The notes: generated by a model not told the origin, from the sequence alone. Counted from the stretch's first letter, positions 10,692 to 21,582 are shown. The stretch: DNA of 64,000 bases from Symbiodinium natans (GCA_905221605.1 CAJNDS010002772.1:107501-171500), one strand, 5' to 3'. Made by a program: numbers and translations.

Positions 10692-10908
10692 GCCTTTCCT
10701 TTCATTTCATGTCCTTTCCTTTCCTTCCTTCCTTGCTTCCTGGCTTCCTTGCTTTCTTGCTTCCTTGCTTCCTTGCTTCCTTGCTTCCTTGCTTCCTTGC
10801 TTCCTTCCTTCCTTCCTTCCTGCCTTCCTTCCTTCCTGGCGTCCTTCCGCCCTTCCTTCCCTCCCTCCCTCCCTCCTTTTCTCCCACCCTCCCTCCCCTT
10901 CCCTCTCT
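10692..10908. repeat. (CCTT)n/(GCTTCCTT)n/(CCCT)n tract
   Basis: A pyrimidine-rich tract that passes from TTTCCTTTCA units through repeated CTTGCTTC to CCTT and finally CCCT. Its frames read only Ser/Phe/Leu/Pro. Confidence 0.94.
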
Positions 10909-10927
10909 CCGTCAGAAGAACAGAATA

Positions 10928-11005
10928 AACTATTTCTTGATCCTAAATAATTTTTTTGATCCTAAACAAATTTTTCTTGATCCTAAACAATTTTTTTTTT
11001 GATCC
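10928..11005 (-). repeat. Right array of GGATCAAAA units, inverted
   Basis: Read on the minus strand it contains four units GGATCAA(A/G)AAA...TTTA, matching the left array at 9428-9510. The outer flanks are also alike: GTCACCGGGTAGGGGATC on the left and GTGACTGGGGATGCGGATC on the right (minus strand). Confidence 0.85.
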
Positions 11006-11413
11006 GCATCCCCAGTCACCCCCCCTCCCATCCTTTGGCTTCCTCCCTCGTTGGTTGAGGGAGGCATCTTCCCCTCTTCCTTCCTCGTGCAGGGCGTTTG
11101 GCCGTAGCGTGCATTATCTTCTCCTTCTGTGGGGGGGAGGCTACCAGACACGTTGGACAGTTGCAACGTTAAAGGGGATTGTAGTATTGTTTAGGTCGAT
11201 TTTTTATGGTTGGTGAAATAAGGTGGTGGGTTTAAGTCGGGCTTGCTAATTTTGACGGGGCTGCGGTAGGTCGGTTTTGGTAGTGTTGACGTGGGCTTAA
11301 AGCAAGGTTCAAGCGGTTTAGGTGTCTGATGGGCAAGCCGCGGCCAGCGACCACGACTTGTTTCTTGTGCTCCCGCCCAACAGGACAGGTGCCCTTCAAG
11401 CATCTTCAAACAA

Positions 11414-12056
11414 TCAATGGTGCTCACCCCTATACCTGCTGAAAGCAAGACCAAACTCAAGCCTAGCTCTGCTGTTCGCGGAATTTCGGAACCCTCGCTC
11501 GTCCCATAGGGGACCTGATCGTATATGTTTTAGATAAAAGGGTTGGAGCCGGGGCGCCAGTTGCTTGGCCGAACCCGTGTCTGCATGGGCCAGAATGCCC
11601 CGATACTCGCCTCGCATTGTCCCAAAACGGACAGACGACGTGGAAGCACGTTGGGACATGTGAATGTCGGGCATCTGGCGTTCTCTTGGCGGAAAAACCT
11701 GCCACATCGTACCACCGCGGAGCATTGACTTGAGTTTGAAGCAAAACAGCACATCTCGCCGTGCCTCGATTTCAGAGCAGTCCTGTAACCTGCAGCTGCT
11801 ACGGGACTCTATACGGGACTCTTGCACTCCAGAGGCGAGATGCCCTGCCACAAGCCTTTCTGACCACTCCCGAAGACCTTCCAGAAGATCTCGGTGAAGA
11901 TCCTGCAGCGCCTCCTGGACAAGGGAAAGCACACACGCCAAAAGACTTAGCTCGAGCTTCTCCAGGCCACGACGATGCAGAGCAAGGTGAGCAAGGTAGC
12001 ATCCAGGGCTCCTTCAGGAGGTCAGGCTCCACGTCCGTGGCTGCGCGGTGAAGCGC
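11414..12056 (-). CDS. Split gene, several exons, product unknown
   Basis: Two strong acceptors define exons on the minus strand. GTCCTTCCAG precedes 12056, opening ALHRAATDVEPDLLKE. TTTCCCTTGTCCAG precedes 11914, opening EALQDLHRDLLEGLREW and continuing SERLVAGHLASGVQES to a CTGCAG|GTTACA donor at 11790. Both start in phase 0. The intron between them is either about 120 nt (GT donor after GAC) or about 43 nt (GC donor); I cannot tell which. Downstream, a frame to 11414 reads MWQVFPPRERQMPDIHM and GILAHADTGSAKQLAP and may be the next exons. The EALQD segment is a strong amphipathic helix. Family unknown. Confidence 0.38.
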
Positions 12057-12436
12057 CTGGAAGGACACCGGGTTACTGGGTATGGCATGCAGCGAAACAC
12101 AGCATTTTTTTGCCTCCGAGCTGGAGGTGGCTCGGGCTGCTGCTACAGGCTACTGCAGCTTATTGGAACATGCCACATTCCATTTTTCTTCACTTGGCAC
12201 AGAATGATGCTGAGTTCGTGGGCTGATTCACAGAAGCTTGCCAAGCAATGCCAGAGCCACTTAAGGCCCTAGCCTGTTCAGCAATGCAGCAAACTGTCTG
12301 CAGAACCACTTACTCCGAGAGTTTACTCAGTTTACTCCGAGCTCTGTACACCTGTGGGCCCAGGAGCTACATAACCTTGGTAACCTTGCCCAACCGACTC
12401 TCAGAATGGAATGGTTGGCAACTCGCATTTTCTTAG

Positions 12437-13232
12437 GGTTTGAAGTTTGAAGCTTCAATTATCTGGAGGTCCCTGATGGCTTGCACCGGGCTGTCTTTAC
12501 AAGCCGTTCATACTCCCATCTTATCCTATCCTTGCCGCATCCCTTCCTGATACGGAAGTTGGCAACTGCCCTAAAGAGGGTGTATCGCCCCTCGGCCCAC
12601 AGCTAGCATCAATGCACTACAGCTGCAAAATCTTTGCGCTCTAGCACCCTTCCCGAAGTCATACCTTCTGAACGCTGCAACTACGAGCACAAAGATTCTG
12701 ACCGAATTCGCTCAGATCATGCTCGTCTTCTGCCAGCCGTCTAGAGTAGCTCGCCCTTTAGCGTGCCATGTTGGCAGACATGTGAACGGGAGATCTGCAG
12801 AGAGGCTGTACAAGCAAAGGTTTCCATTCTGGAACAATCTTGCATCCTGCCATTGTCTTGTCTAAACCCGCACTATGCCACTATGCCATAAGCAGGTGAC
12901 GGGGGAAAGACCTGTGCTCAGCACCAAGCCAGGCGATCGCTCTCCGAGCTGACCAGCGTAAAACAAAAAGGGCACCCATTCGGATTGTCGTTGCACGTCA
13001 TGGCAGTCTGAACCTCCATGACCGCACAGCTCTGCACGTCACTGAGTCGTGCTCATGCCAAATACCTTGCCGAATTAGTTCAGAAATCATCATAACTGGG
13101 CCATACAAGGCTAGCTCTCCCCAGGACAGAGATCGGGGTCTGATCTCCAATGGCGTACGATCTCACTCTTTGATCTTGATACGCAGTCGAGGTCCTACAA
13201 AAATGTCACATGTAAGACGTTGACAAGAGACA
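12437..13232. other. Non-genic stretch, nothing recognised
   Basis: No frame of 60 codons or more is open on either strand for 0.8 kb, the longest such gap in the window. I see no repeat array, tRNA or strong splice site. It may be intergenic or intronic. Confidence 0.6.
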
Positions 13233-13658
13233 TTGTACAATACTTTCCCAACCACAAAGACAGTCGGCGAAGAGCCCACTAGAGACTCTCCTGGAAGTCG
13301 GACTCGTCATCTGAGGCGTTCTCCACGAAGGTGCGACGCACGACAATCTTCTGAACGGGAAGTCCTTCAACTCAGATTTGAACTGAGGCTAAGTGTGGCC
13401 ACAAATGCGAGTTGCAAACCTGCTGAGGCACTCAGTGCACAGTCCTGGCGATGGCTCTCTTGTTTCACGACTTCGGGAAACAAAGCGTGGTGCAACATCC
13501 TCTGTCAGGCCTTGGTTCGACAGATTTGTCTCTGCGAGATCTGCCCCAAACGTGCCCAGCAAGTGCATGAGCTGCTAGAGTGCTTGTCTCATCTTCCAAT
13601 CGAACCGGATGCTGGCAAGAGACTCGGGGCGTTTGACCCACCGTTGGCACGACGATAA
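13233..13658 (+). CDS. Coding-like plus-strand block, orientation uncertain
   Basis: A 141-codon plus frame ends at a TAA. Its C-terminal half is protein-like: NKAWCNILCQALVRQICL, EICPKRAQQVHELLECLS and PDAGKRLGAFDPPLARR. Neighbours on both sides are on the minus strand, which argues against it, and a minus frame is open over 13465-13650. Confidence 0.2.
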   Translation: MYNTFPTTKTVGEEPTRDSPGSRTRHLRRSPRRCDARQSSEREVLQLRFELRLSVATNASCKPAEALSAQSWRWLSCFTTSGNKAWCNILCQALVRQICLCEICPKRAQQVHELLECLSHLPIEPDAGKRLGAFDPPLARR

Positions 13659-13912
13659 GCAGCTTTCTGCAGTTGGAAGACCTACTCGGCAGATCGGTTC
13701 AAGGCTTCTGACCCTTAAAATGATAGAGAGCGTGTCTGGTTGCTTTTAACATGTTTAGAACATGTCTAGCGCAGAGACATACGCAGGGGAGGGGCCTCTC
13801 GAAACCGATCGCACACTCGACTCCAGTGAGATCGGCGGACGGCACACTGGTAATACACCTCACTTGACAACACTCTGGGAGGACTTCGCGGGGCATGCGA
13901 ACATGCGCAAAT

Positions 13913-14749
13913 TTAAACATTTAAGAATTTGAAGCATCGTAAGCACGTTGTTCGGTACTTCGGCCAAAGAGCCAGCTGGCGACCGTCCATCTCACAATAG
14001 ATCGCAATGTCCTCGCCCATGCTGGCCATGAAGTTTTGGAGGTACCGCGCAAGGCTAAACTTTTCGTCGGGTGATCCTGCATTGCACGTCAAAAGCACAA
14101 GTCCCAGAACTACTGGATGCCTACTTCACTGATTTCATATCTGATTTCACTGCACCTTCAAACCGCCGCCATTTTGCGAAGCCCAGGGCCTCTCCCGCCT
14201 GCCAAAGCAGTCGCACATTCGCATGTTCACATACGGAACTACACGAATCGAACGCACGCGTCACGGAAGGTTTCTCTGGTCGGATCCCCTGCGGGGTGGT
14301 GCCAACCATGCGTGCCTCTTGGGACTTTTGAGAGCCTTTTCAAAGCTTTCGCAACAAAAAATGTCCTCAGCCTCTTTGCAGCCCCAGCTTGACAGGGGCC
14401 AAGTCCCGAGAGGGTGGCACCGAGCCCCACAGCCGTACTGAGGGTTTCCAACTACTGTTCAACATGTCGTGCCGCTTCGTTCTCGGATGCATTTTGGTGG
14501 GAAAGCGCTCTTGCATTGTAGACCAGCAAAGCTCAGAAAGATGCGACAAGCCAACGCCTGGATGTCAACGGACTCCAGGTCCTTCGACAGTCTGCCGTGT
14601 ACTACTGTGTGCTGCATGGCAAGGAAGCCTTGAAAGTGCGCTTTTGCCAAGGAGCACTGCTTGCAGGAAGCATTGGCGGACCTCGCTTTGTACATGAAAC
14701 GGCGAGGACCTGAGCAGCCGCGACCGTTGCCAAGTCCAAGGACGTCCAC
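13913..14749 (-). CDS. Split gene with a phase-consistent 79-nt intron, product unknown
   Basis: Exon 14288-14156 follows a CCCCGCAG acceptor (GIRPEKPSVTRAFDS, LLWQAGEALGFAKWRRFE). It ends at GAAG|GTGCAG. The intron 14155-14077 (79 nt) ends GCAATGCAG. The next exon opens SPDEKFSLARYLQNFMAS and continues MGEDIAIYCEMDGRQLAL to about 13960. The split Gly codon (G|GA) matches across the intron. Upstream, 14749-14540 contains a further block (SANASCKQCSLAKAHFQ, RLSKDLESVDIQALACR) after a GCTGCTCAG acceptor; its junction was not resolved. Family unknown. Confidence 0.45.
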
Positions 14750-15045
14750 AGACAGCCAGAGATCGAATGTGTGGATTTAGATGGAGAGAAGCATGCACCA
14801 TTGCAGTACAACAGCTTCGTTGTGAAGGCTTGCCGTTGAAATTGGAACCCCAATCCCCGGCAAAGCACTTTCAAGAGGATTTGGAAAAATGATCTGCTTT
14901 ACTCTGAGGCACGCGAAAATTTGAACGGCTGCGTCGTTTAAAACACAAACGAAATTCTAGTAAAACCGAACACCTATTTACTAACAACCTCATCTGCTCT
15001 TGTTTCCTCATGCGCAAGAGATTTCATTTAAAAAACCAAATAATT

Positions 15046-15234
15046 TTAAAAATTCGCGAGTTGACAAACATGTAGCTGCCAAATCCAGGCTATACAGATC
15101 TCCTCAAGAACCCTTCTTAAAATCTCAGGGTGGGGGCCGGTGGGGGTGGGGTTGAGAGTTGCCTTGTGAAAGGTGAAGGTGAACACAATCTCAACCCAAA
15201 GAGTGAATGAAGCCACGAACCTGACCTCTCGCAC
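15046..15234 (-). CDS. Probable terminal exon of the upstream split gene
   Basis: Minus frame VRFVASFTLWVEIVFTFT, HKATLNPTPTGPHPEIL, RRVLEEICIAWIWQLHV, ending in TAA at 15046-15048. It overlaps the 3' part of the preceding exon in another frame. The connection needs an intron of about 43 nt (GTTGCG...TTGGCAG), which is shorter than I would trust, or an assembly indel. Confidence 0.25.
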   Translation of the reverse strand: MREVRFVASFTLWVEIVFTFTFHKATLNPTPTGPHPEILRRVLEEICIAWIWQLHVCQLANF

Positions 15235-15610
15235 AACTCTGCCAAGCTGCTATGTAGTGCTGCTCATCCAAAACGCGCAACTCTGCAACGCCCGGCCGGT
15301 TCAAGACCCATTGGATGCACTTCTCCGCCAAATGAGCTAGCCGCCAAATGTGGGGTGACGCCCAGGCTGCCCACTTCCACCTGCAATACAAGACGTCTGC
15401 TGCGGCTCTGCACCCTAAGCCTCCTGCACCTTAAGGAGTTGCCAGGCATGATATGCCCACGGGGTGCCACGTGGGTCATGTCAAGCCCAAGCTGCCGCGA
15501 CTCCGAAAAGACAAAGGCGATCGTCACGGAGAAGTGGGAAGGACTCTCCGTTGGGCGCGTGATGAACATCCCCTCGGAAAGGCTACCGCATTCGGAGTTC
15601 TCCAGCCGTC
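15191..15610 (-). CDS. Split gene with a 49-nt intron, product unknown
   Basis: Exon 15610-15430 (181 nt) follows a GGACCCAG acceptor and reads RLENSECGSLSEGMFI, TRPTESPSHFSVTIAF, LGLDMTHVAPRGHIMPGNS. It ends TTAAG|GTGCAGG. Removing 15429-15381 (49 nt, GT...TTGCAG) joins it in phase to WKWAAWASPHIWRLAHLA, EKCIQWVLNRPGVAELR and DEQHYIAAWQSCARG. A further minus frame at 15234-15046 (EVRFVASFTLWVEIVFTF ... EILRRVLEEICIAW) looks coding but needs a frame change, so either another very short intron or an indel separates it. I do not recognise the protein. Confidence 0.43.
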
Positions 15611-16023
15611 CTGGGTCCACCCGCCAGAAGTAAGTTTTGCCAGGTTTTAACTCTCAGCAATTGCACATAATTGCACTACAGAGTTCTCCTCAGAGCTATT
15701 CCCAGCGTCCAGCATACACGCAGTCGCCCCGCTCTGGAAAGTCTCGTCTCAGCTTGTGATGTGCAAGGGTTGGTGTATCCGTGCAGAAGAAGGTATTCCT
15801 CGGATTCTGGAACCCACATCTGTGCCAAATCCAGAGACCAAGATGACGGAACGTGTTTCTGGAAAAAACTCTGCTATGCTGTGCTTAGGCACCCGGTCAA
15901 ACTGCCAAAAAATAGGCAGCACAATCTCAGCAGTCCTGGGGTCAGAGCGGTGATGTGGGTGCTACATGAAGCTTCTCAATGCTCGCAGCAAGAAAGGAAC
16001 TGCTGGAAGTTGGAGGTGCAATC

Positions 16024-16389
16024 TCACTTCGAGCGTCCGAGCTGATGCCAGCGCCAGAAGACGCCATCTCCAGGAGCTTTGCATTCCACGAGGTCGAAGC
16101 TGTTGCCAGCAATCGGCGAAACCCTTTCCAACTTGCCAGGGCTTCGAGCTTCACACTTGACACTCCAACCGCAAGCCGAAGCGGGGATTACGAAAGCATA
16201 TGAAGCATAGTATGCTTGCTCCATGTGCGCCAATTTTCCTGCATGCTGTTGTTTTGTGGGCAGTGGGCGGCAGCACTTGTTTAAAACAATCATTGGAGTA
16301 AGAAAAGACTTCCCCTCAGCCTGGAGATGCCAAAATGCGACGGCAAGACCAAATGCAGAACTGGAGGGTATCCGAGGGTGTTCGGGCAC
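16024..16389 (-). CDS. Coding-like block, product unknown
   Basis: A 121-codon minus frame ends with TGA. It reads AVAFWHLQAEGKSFLTP, MIVLNKCCRPLPTKQQ, HAGKLAHMEQAYYASYAF and ends GDGVFWRWHQLGRSK. A second minus frame (16163-15942) is also open over the 3' part, so an intron may switch between them. Cysteine and lysine placement suggests a globular protein. Family unknown. Confidence 0.3.
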   Translation of the reverse strand: MPEHPRIPSSSAFGLAVAFWHLQAEGKSFLTPMIVLNKCCRPLPTKQQHAGKLAHMEQAYYASYAFVIPASACGWSVKCEARSPGKLERVSPIAGNSFDLVECKAPGDGVFWRWHQLGRSK

Positions 16390-16435
16390 CCTCAGCCTGC
16401 GACCAAAACTTGTTCATGTTTCGGCTGTTTTGCAG

Positions 16436-16530
16436 CCCCCGCCCCCCCCTCAAATCAGAAAGCAAACCGCGCAGTGGCTGGCAAAAGAGGCCACTAAGTT
16501 CCAGCGCAAGAAGCAAGGTTTAACAGGAAC
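16436..16530 (+). CDS. Possible plus-strand exon
   Basis: A clean acceptor (GGCTGTTTTGCAG at 16424-16436) is followed by a Pro run from the C-rich tract and QIRKQTAQWLAKEATKFQ, RKKQ, ending at AAG|GTTTAA. The peptide looks real, but it is only about 30 residues and the opposite strand is also open. Confidence 0.2.
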
Positions 16531-16905
16531 GGAAAAAGGAAAACAGTGATGACACAACAGTCGGCTATTTGTGTAACACAACAGTCGGATATTCCACGAG
16601 TAAACACTTCGAGCAAGTCCTCCCGGCCACCCCCCCAATCGGGGAATCGTAACATCAGCTTTCCGAGCTAGAAAACATCAAAAACGTGATTTCTGATCGG
16701 CCTCTCCTCCCTCAGCCACAGCTTAGAGTTTCTGAACTCTTGGAGCTTACAAGTGCCCCCCCCATCGCACTCCACTGGCAACCCCAAGAAGGCGTCAGAA
16801 GCAACTCCATCAAAACCCTAGCCCCTACATGGGCGCTGTTGGAATTGCCCGTCCCCTCTTACATCAGGATTGCACAGTCCCCACGAACACCAATAAGAGT
16901 ATTGC

Positions 16906-17577
16906 GTGCAAACCGAAACATCGGCATTCGCAGCAGTCTTGCCCTTTTGCTTGGTCACTTCTGGTGACTATGACTGTTCCTCAGAGGGGAGGGGGGGGGG
17001 GGGCACTCCTTCAGAATCCTCGGTATTTGCAACAGTTCTTCTCTTTGCTACTTGGTTTTACTTCAGGGGGCCTCCTAGACCTCAACCCTGCAGCGGCTTG
17101 TGTTCCACTCATCCTGCTGGAGGGTCTTTGCTTACCTTTGGGCCAGCCAGCCAAAAAAGCTTCACTCTGGAAACAGTTTTCTCTCACACTCGTCGAGGCC
17201 ATATTTTCTTTGTCGCAGAAACTTCTCGTGTAGGGCCAAAGTGGCCAAAAGACCGTGCAGCCGGCGACTTGAGGAGAATGAAAAGTTTTCCGAGAAATCC
17301 TTCTCGCAATAACACCACGTTGTCCAAAATCAAGAAACATCTCACGGTGGCGAGAGGCATACCTCCCTTGCTTTCCGCTGCCGCTACTTTTACGACCGCT
17401 ACTAGCTGTACATGCTTCAACAGCATATTTGCTTCAAAAGCAAATGCGCCGCAAAATCTCAGCTGGCAGCCCAAATCCCTCCACGCCCTGAATTCAGAAG
17501 TTGAGGGCCTGGATACGTTGATTTTGGGGTGTCAAACAAGAATTGCACCGAGGCACTGGCTCCAATTTTCAGGATAA
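16906..17577 (+). other. 223-codon open frame, probably not a single exon
   Basis: A plus frame is open for 223 codons, but minus frames cover most of the same DNA (17340-17011, 17474-17184) and look as protein-like (VAVVKVAAAESKGGMPLA). A G13 run at 16991-17003 lies inside. Without a domain or splice support neither strand can be preferred. Confidence 0.15.
16991..17003. repeat. Poly-G run (13)
   Basis: G13 following AGAGGGGA. Confidence 0.93.
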
Positions 17578-17599
17578 TATACCCAAACAAACGCCCCAG

Positions 17600-18930
17600 T
17601 AATAATCAAGAAGCCGAGCGTACCCTCATCGGAATTGAATTTTTCTTGTCAAGCGCAGTCACCGCACAGTATGTTATTCGTGTCTCACTCCTCGCACTGT
17701 CCATGCGACTACAAAACCAGAATGTACCAGACCGGGCCCTACCGAGCCCTCACCGACCGCTTAGAGTAACATCCATGCTGTGAGAACCTTGGAGGGCGAG
17801 ATGGAGGGGGAGAGGGGGGGGAAGCCACAAAATACAAGAAACTGAGTTTCCATGCACAAAAAAAGTGAAAAAGAAGTGCTGAGACTAGTGCAGGCAGTGA
17901 GCCGAGTCTGAAACTGCGCCCTCACTTCAGGGCGCACGAGCAGCTGGTTGGGGTTTTGCGGCGGGTTTTTGATGGCAACTCGCAACATCTCAAGCTTCAT
18001 CAACTGCCGACGTCCAGGTCCAGGACAAGGTCGGTGCGCCATCTTGACCTCCCAAGTTTGGACCAGAATGGCACGCATGCAACATCATCTATCAGCAGAG
18101 ACCTGCAGATGCCTGCAGATGCATGCTGGTGTGGCACACTGTGTGGGCTGCATTACAGGAATCATACAAAATATACAAAGCACGACTCCTGATCAATACT
18201 GGTCTTGATCTGCCTGTGAACATGCGAGAGGCGTGCAGGGGTTAGCATGCAGATACACCGGACTAGTTGACTAAGGAGCTCTTGAACGTTGACAAGGACC
18301 CGTATAGTATGTGTTTAAGTGGATTGAACTGGCCTCAGAATCGGGGCCCAATTGTGCCGAGATACGCGATTGTCTTTCATCACTACCGTCCAGCCCTCGT
18401 CTGACAGGCAAGGTCGAACCAATTCCAGCCTCGGTCTCCGCAGTCCACAGTACTAGCAGTTACTAGCACTCAGTTTGAAAACCAAATCAAGGCCGCCCGC
18501 TCGAACCTAAGAACCTCTGCTTGTCTTTGCCTGTCTGCACCTGCTCAATCTGCCTAGGTGCAGCTGCTCCATTTTCTCACTTTCGGTCTCCATGGCTTTT
18601 TTGCAGCAGGACGCGGCACTATTCCCTTGCAAGAATGCAAGCTTGGCCACCTCCTGAAAATATTAACATAGCGGGTCTCGTGCAGCATGCGCATTGTGTG
18701 GCTTGAGCGCTTGAGCAGGAGAGATCATGTGGAGAGCAGAAGAAATGGCTCAGCCCGCAGAAACCTCACGCCGAAGGGCGCTGTCTTCAACATTTTGCGC
18801 CTTGTGGTTCACATCGAGACCTCCTTTGGACTGCTCGCTGAGAGAGCCTGACACCCACCTGCGCACCATACTTGCGCAGACACAACCTCAATTCAATGCT
18901 TCTCTGTCATTGCGGGCGCCCTGTATGATG
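17600..18930. other. Stretch with no convincing gene
   Basis: Frames of 60-105 codons occur on both strands without splice signals or domain-like content. A purine-rich patch (GGGGGAGAGGGGGGGG) lies at about 17805-17821. Confidence 0.4.
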
Positions 18931-19937
18931 TAATGATGTAGGTATGGCACACCCTACTGGCGGCAACCCAAGTCTACGCTGCAGAGCAAGATGCAAGCTG
19001 CCCGGTGCCGTACACAGGTCCACACATACATGCCGACAACCCTTTTTGAAAGTCTGGTCGCTTGTCGGTCATACTACAAGTACCCCTCCATTGAAACACA
19101 AAGCCAGCCTGACAGAGCATCTACAACTGTCCCTGCTCGTCAGGGCCACTTTTCTGCGATTTGCCCATCATTTTGGCATTGTCCGTTTGTTCAGTCGATG
19201 CTGCCAATTCATCACAACAAACCGGTCGAGGCCCGAAGGATCTCAATGTTCTAGCAGGGCATGTCCAACGAAGCACATCTGCAGCGACTGCAACAGCACA
19301 GTTGCCGCCTCCACTTGTTTTCGACGGCATCTTGGATCACCCGATCGGTCACTATGGCAGCGTGGGACCTGCAGCAGAATGAACGCTCTCCGGTTCGAGA
19401 GGGGTGCACACAGGTCTTAGGAACAACGACTGGGTAATTAGCTAATGACAGCGCAGTTTCCGCGCCACAGCATCTTGCAATAAGCACCCGACCTCCAAAG
19501 CGAAATCAAGTGCTCGAACTGGTTGCACACGCTATCAGCCTGCCCGCGCTGACTTGGCAGCGGCAGATGATGGCAAATGCAACGCGCAGGGTCTTTCGAC
19601 TACAGAGCTCTCCGGCAAAACCCGGACCCTGGCCCGCGCATGGTCTTAGAATACCAAATCTGACACGGGCAGAACCTATAGCTTACTTATAGCTTATAGT
19701 TACAGGCATCTGGTGCCTGGAAGTCGAAGGCCAGCTTCATCGAAGCGAAGAAGGATGCTGCCGCACGACCCCACTCCCGAGAGCGTGGCCTATGCCGGGG
19801 TCTGAAGGCTTAGGCTCGGAACTGAGTGACTGAGTGCCGCAACTCCCGTGCAACTCGGCCCTTCCCGTGCAACTCCCTGTGGCCCAGGCAAAGCTTTTTG
19901 AGGGTCACCCTTCCCGCCCAGGCAGGACTGGTCCCAA

Positions 19938-20396
19938 ATGGCAAGAAGTTTCTGCCTGGGCTGCTTGGACTTCAGGGCCCTTCCTTTCAACGCAGGTTGG
20001 TTAGGATGCTTGCCTGTGGCCTATGGCCATTGGCACATCCATCTCATCATATCTCATCTACACACTCTGCGGCAGCTAGAACCCCTTCTGCTCATGCTAC
20101 AGGCCATTGCGCTCGAGTGTAAGCGAGTCCTCACACGTTCAAAGTCTTGGCCTCCGAACTCGAGGTCCACGGTACTTTGTGGCCTGAGCGACTCAAGCCC
20201 TCCTCAGCTACCGGAGTTTAATTCGAGCGCGGGTCATGTGCCGAGATCGCAAAAAAGCCTCGACCAAAGCTTCGTGGCTCAGTGCCTCACTGCCCTTGCC
20301 ACGGCTCCTTGCCCTGAAACTGCCTCCAAGGAAGCAATACAACGAGCAATCCAACGAGCAACAAGGCAATGTGCGGAGAGAGAGAGAGAGAGATGA
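19938..20396 (+). CDS. Coding-like plus-strand block ending in a GA microsatellite
   Basis: A 152-codon plus frame reads TLRQLEPLLLMLQAIALE, NSSAGHVPRSQKSLDQSF, VAQCLTALATAPCPETA and SKEAIQRAIQRATRQCAE before running into (GA)n at 20375-20393 and stopping. The last helix contains a small duplication (EAIQRAIQRA; DNA AACGAGCAATCC repeated). Either strand could carry a gene; the plus reading has better helix periodicity. Confidence 0.24.
   Translation: MARSFCLGCLDFRALPFNAGWLGCLPVAYGHWHIHLIISHLHTLRQLEPLLLMLQAIALECKRVLTRSKSWPPNSRSTVLCGLSDSSPPQLPEFNSSAGHVPRSQKSLDQSFVAQCLTALATAPCPETASKEAIQRAIQRATRQCAERERER
20375..20393. repeat. (GA)n microsatellite
   Basis: About nine GA units within the plus-strand coding-like frame. 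Confidence 0.95.
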
Positions 20397-20697
20397 GGCG
20401 CGAGATGCGAAGAGATGAGGTGACAGACAAAAGCTTACTTTCCCGCATAGACATAGATGATAGCTCCCACGCTCATACGATACCAGGGCCGCAGCTCTTC
20501 CGGGGCTTTTCTCCCAATCTGCTTGACCCAAAGCGCACAGGACCTTGTGTCTCACGCCATGCGCACCCTCCTCTAAGCACCCTGAATCGATTGAATTTCG
20601 CACAGGGGAACGAATGCCATGGTTGCATTGATCAACACACACTGGCCACCAAGGTTTATGCTTTGATGCAACGGCTGCAAAAAGGATGGCCTGGACA

Positions 20698-21018
20698 TCA
20701 TAATTGCAACGCCATCACCCCGAGCGCACGCGATGCAATGCATGCCGGAGTGACGAACAGGGACAACAGCACCGGAATCGCAAAGTCAAACTCATCTGTC
20801 TTCATTGTGTAGCAGTACGGTGGCGCCAACCTGATGATCTGATGAAGAGCAGGTACGTCACAGCACACACACGTCGACTGTCTCAACCGATTCCGGGCCA
20901 CCGACATCACGCAGCAGTCGTGCCCGTGCATGAGTGTGCCTCCCCAAGCATCCACAGCCATCTGCGTGGCCTGGCTTGTGGGTCCGTCCATAATGTTAAG
21001 TGTTTTTCTCACCTGCAA
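20698..21018 (-). CDS. Coding-like block with one membrane segment, product unknown
   Basis: Minus frame, 106 codons, stop at 20698. It reads DGPTSQATQMAVDAWGGT, CCDVPALHQIIRLAPPY and TMKTDEFDFAIPVLLSLF, then VTPACIASRALGVMALQL. The stretch after DEFDF is hydrophobic enough for one transmembrane helix near the C-terminus. A CATCAG acceptor at about 20839 could begin a last exon. Family unknown. Confidence 0.28.
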   Translation of the reverse strand: MQVRKTLNIMDGPTSQATQMAVDAWGGTLMHGHDCCVMSVARNRLRQSTCVCCDVPALHQIIRLAPPYCYTMKTDEFDFAIPVLLSLFVTPACIASRALGVMALQL

Positions 21019-21089
21019 GTGGCGGAAGACTGTGGTCAGAGTTTAACAAAACTTTTCAGTATCTAAGTTGATCAGACTCCCTTCGCCAC

Positions 21090-21467
21090 GTGCTCAGAAA
21101 GGTGCTGGGCACACGGGTCCGACCAGAAATCGAAAAGCCCCTAGCCTGCTTCAGGTTGCCCGTGCTGCCGTTCATCACAGCAATCCAAGACCTCAGCAGC
21201 GAGTCGGCTCTCGGCTTCAACTGGTTTCAATCGCTTTGCCAGGCAAGGAGTCTCGGATACCCGCTGGTCACAAAGCCACAAAGCCTTTCTTGCTCCTGGG
21301 ACTGCCCGGCTGCTTCTGCATTTCAGGGTCCAATTGCTTACTTTCGTTTCGTTGCCTTACTTGCTTCTCGGATGAGGTTTCCTGCGTCTCTGCCTGTTCG
21401 CAGGGCCCAAATACATTATAATATGTTATTATTACTGCATTTGGGGCACTTCCGGCTGTGGATTTGA
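21090..21467 (+). CDS. Doubtful plus-strand frame
   Basis: 125 codons open to a TGA, with patches such as PFITAIQDLSSESALGF and FQGPIAYFRFVALLASRM. No splice support; no family. Confidence 0.17.
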   Translation: MLRKVLGTRVRPEIEKPLACFRLPVLPFITAIQDLSSESALGFNWFQSLCQARSLGYPLVTKPQSLSCSWDCPAASAFQGPIAYFRFVALLASRMRFPASLPVRRAQIHYNMLLLLHLGHFRLWI

Positions 21468-21582
21468 TATAATGTAGTTAAAGTTGGGGGGGAAGGGGTA
21501 CGTACCCCTCATTTTCGAGAGCCAGATTTTCGTCTGCCGATGTTGTTGCAAATTCCGTGCTTTAGCACGGCGGTAGGGGGGC

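Noticed and set aside
14076-14155. Treating 13913-14098 and 14121-14309 as two independent small genes
   Set aside because: A 79-nt GT-AG intron joins them with a restored Gly codon, so one split gene explains both.
15540-15585. Resemblance of GMFITRPTESPSHFSV to the central strand of SH2 domains
   Set aside because: Only about 15 residues match loosely, the conserved basic context is not clear and the rest of the domain is not seen.
16906-17577. 223-codon plus frame as a single gene
   Set aside because: Minus frames over the same DNA are as convincing, it crosses a G13 run, and no domain or splice site supports it.
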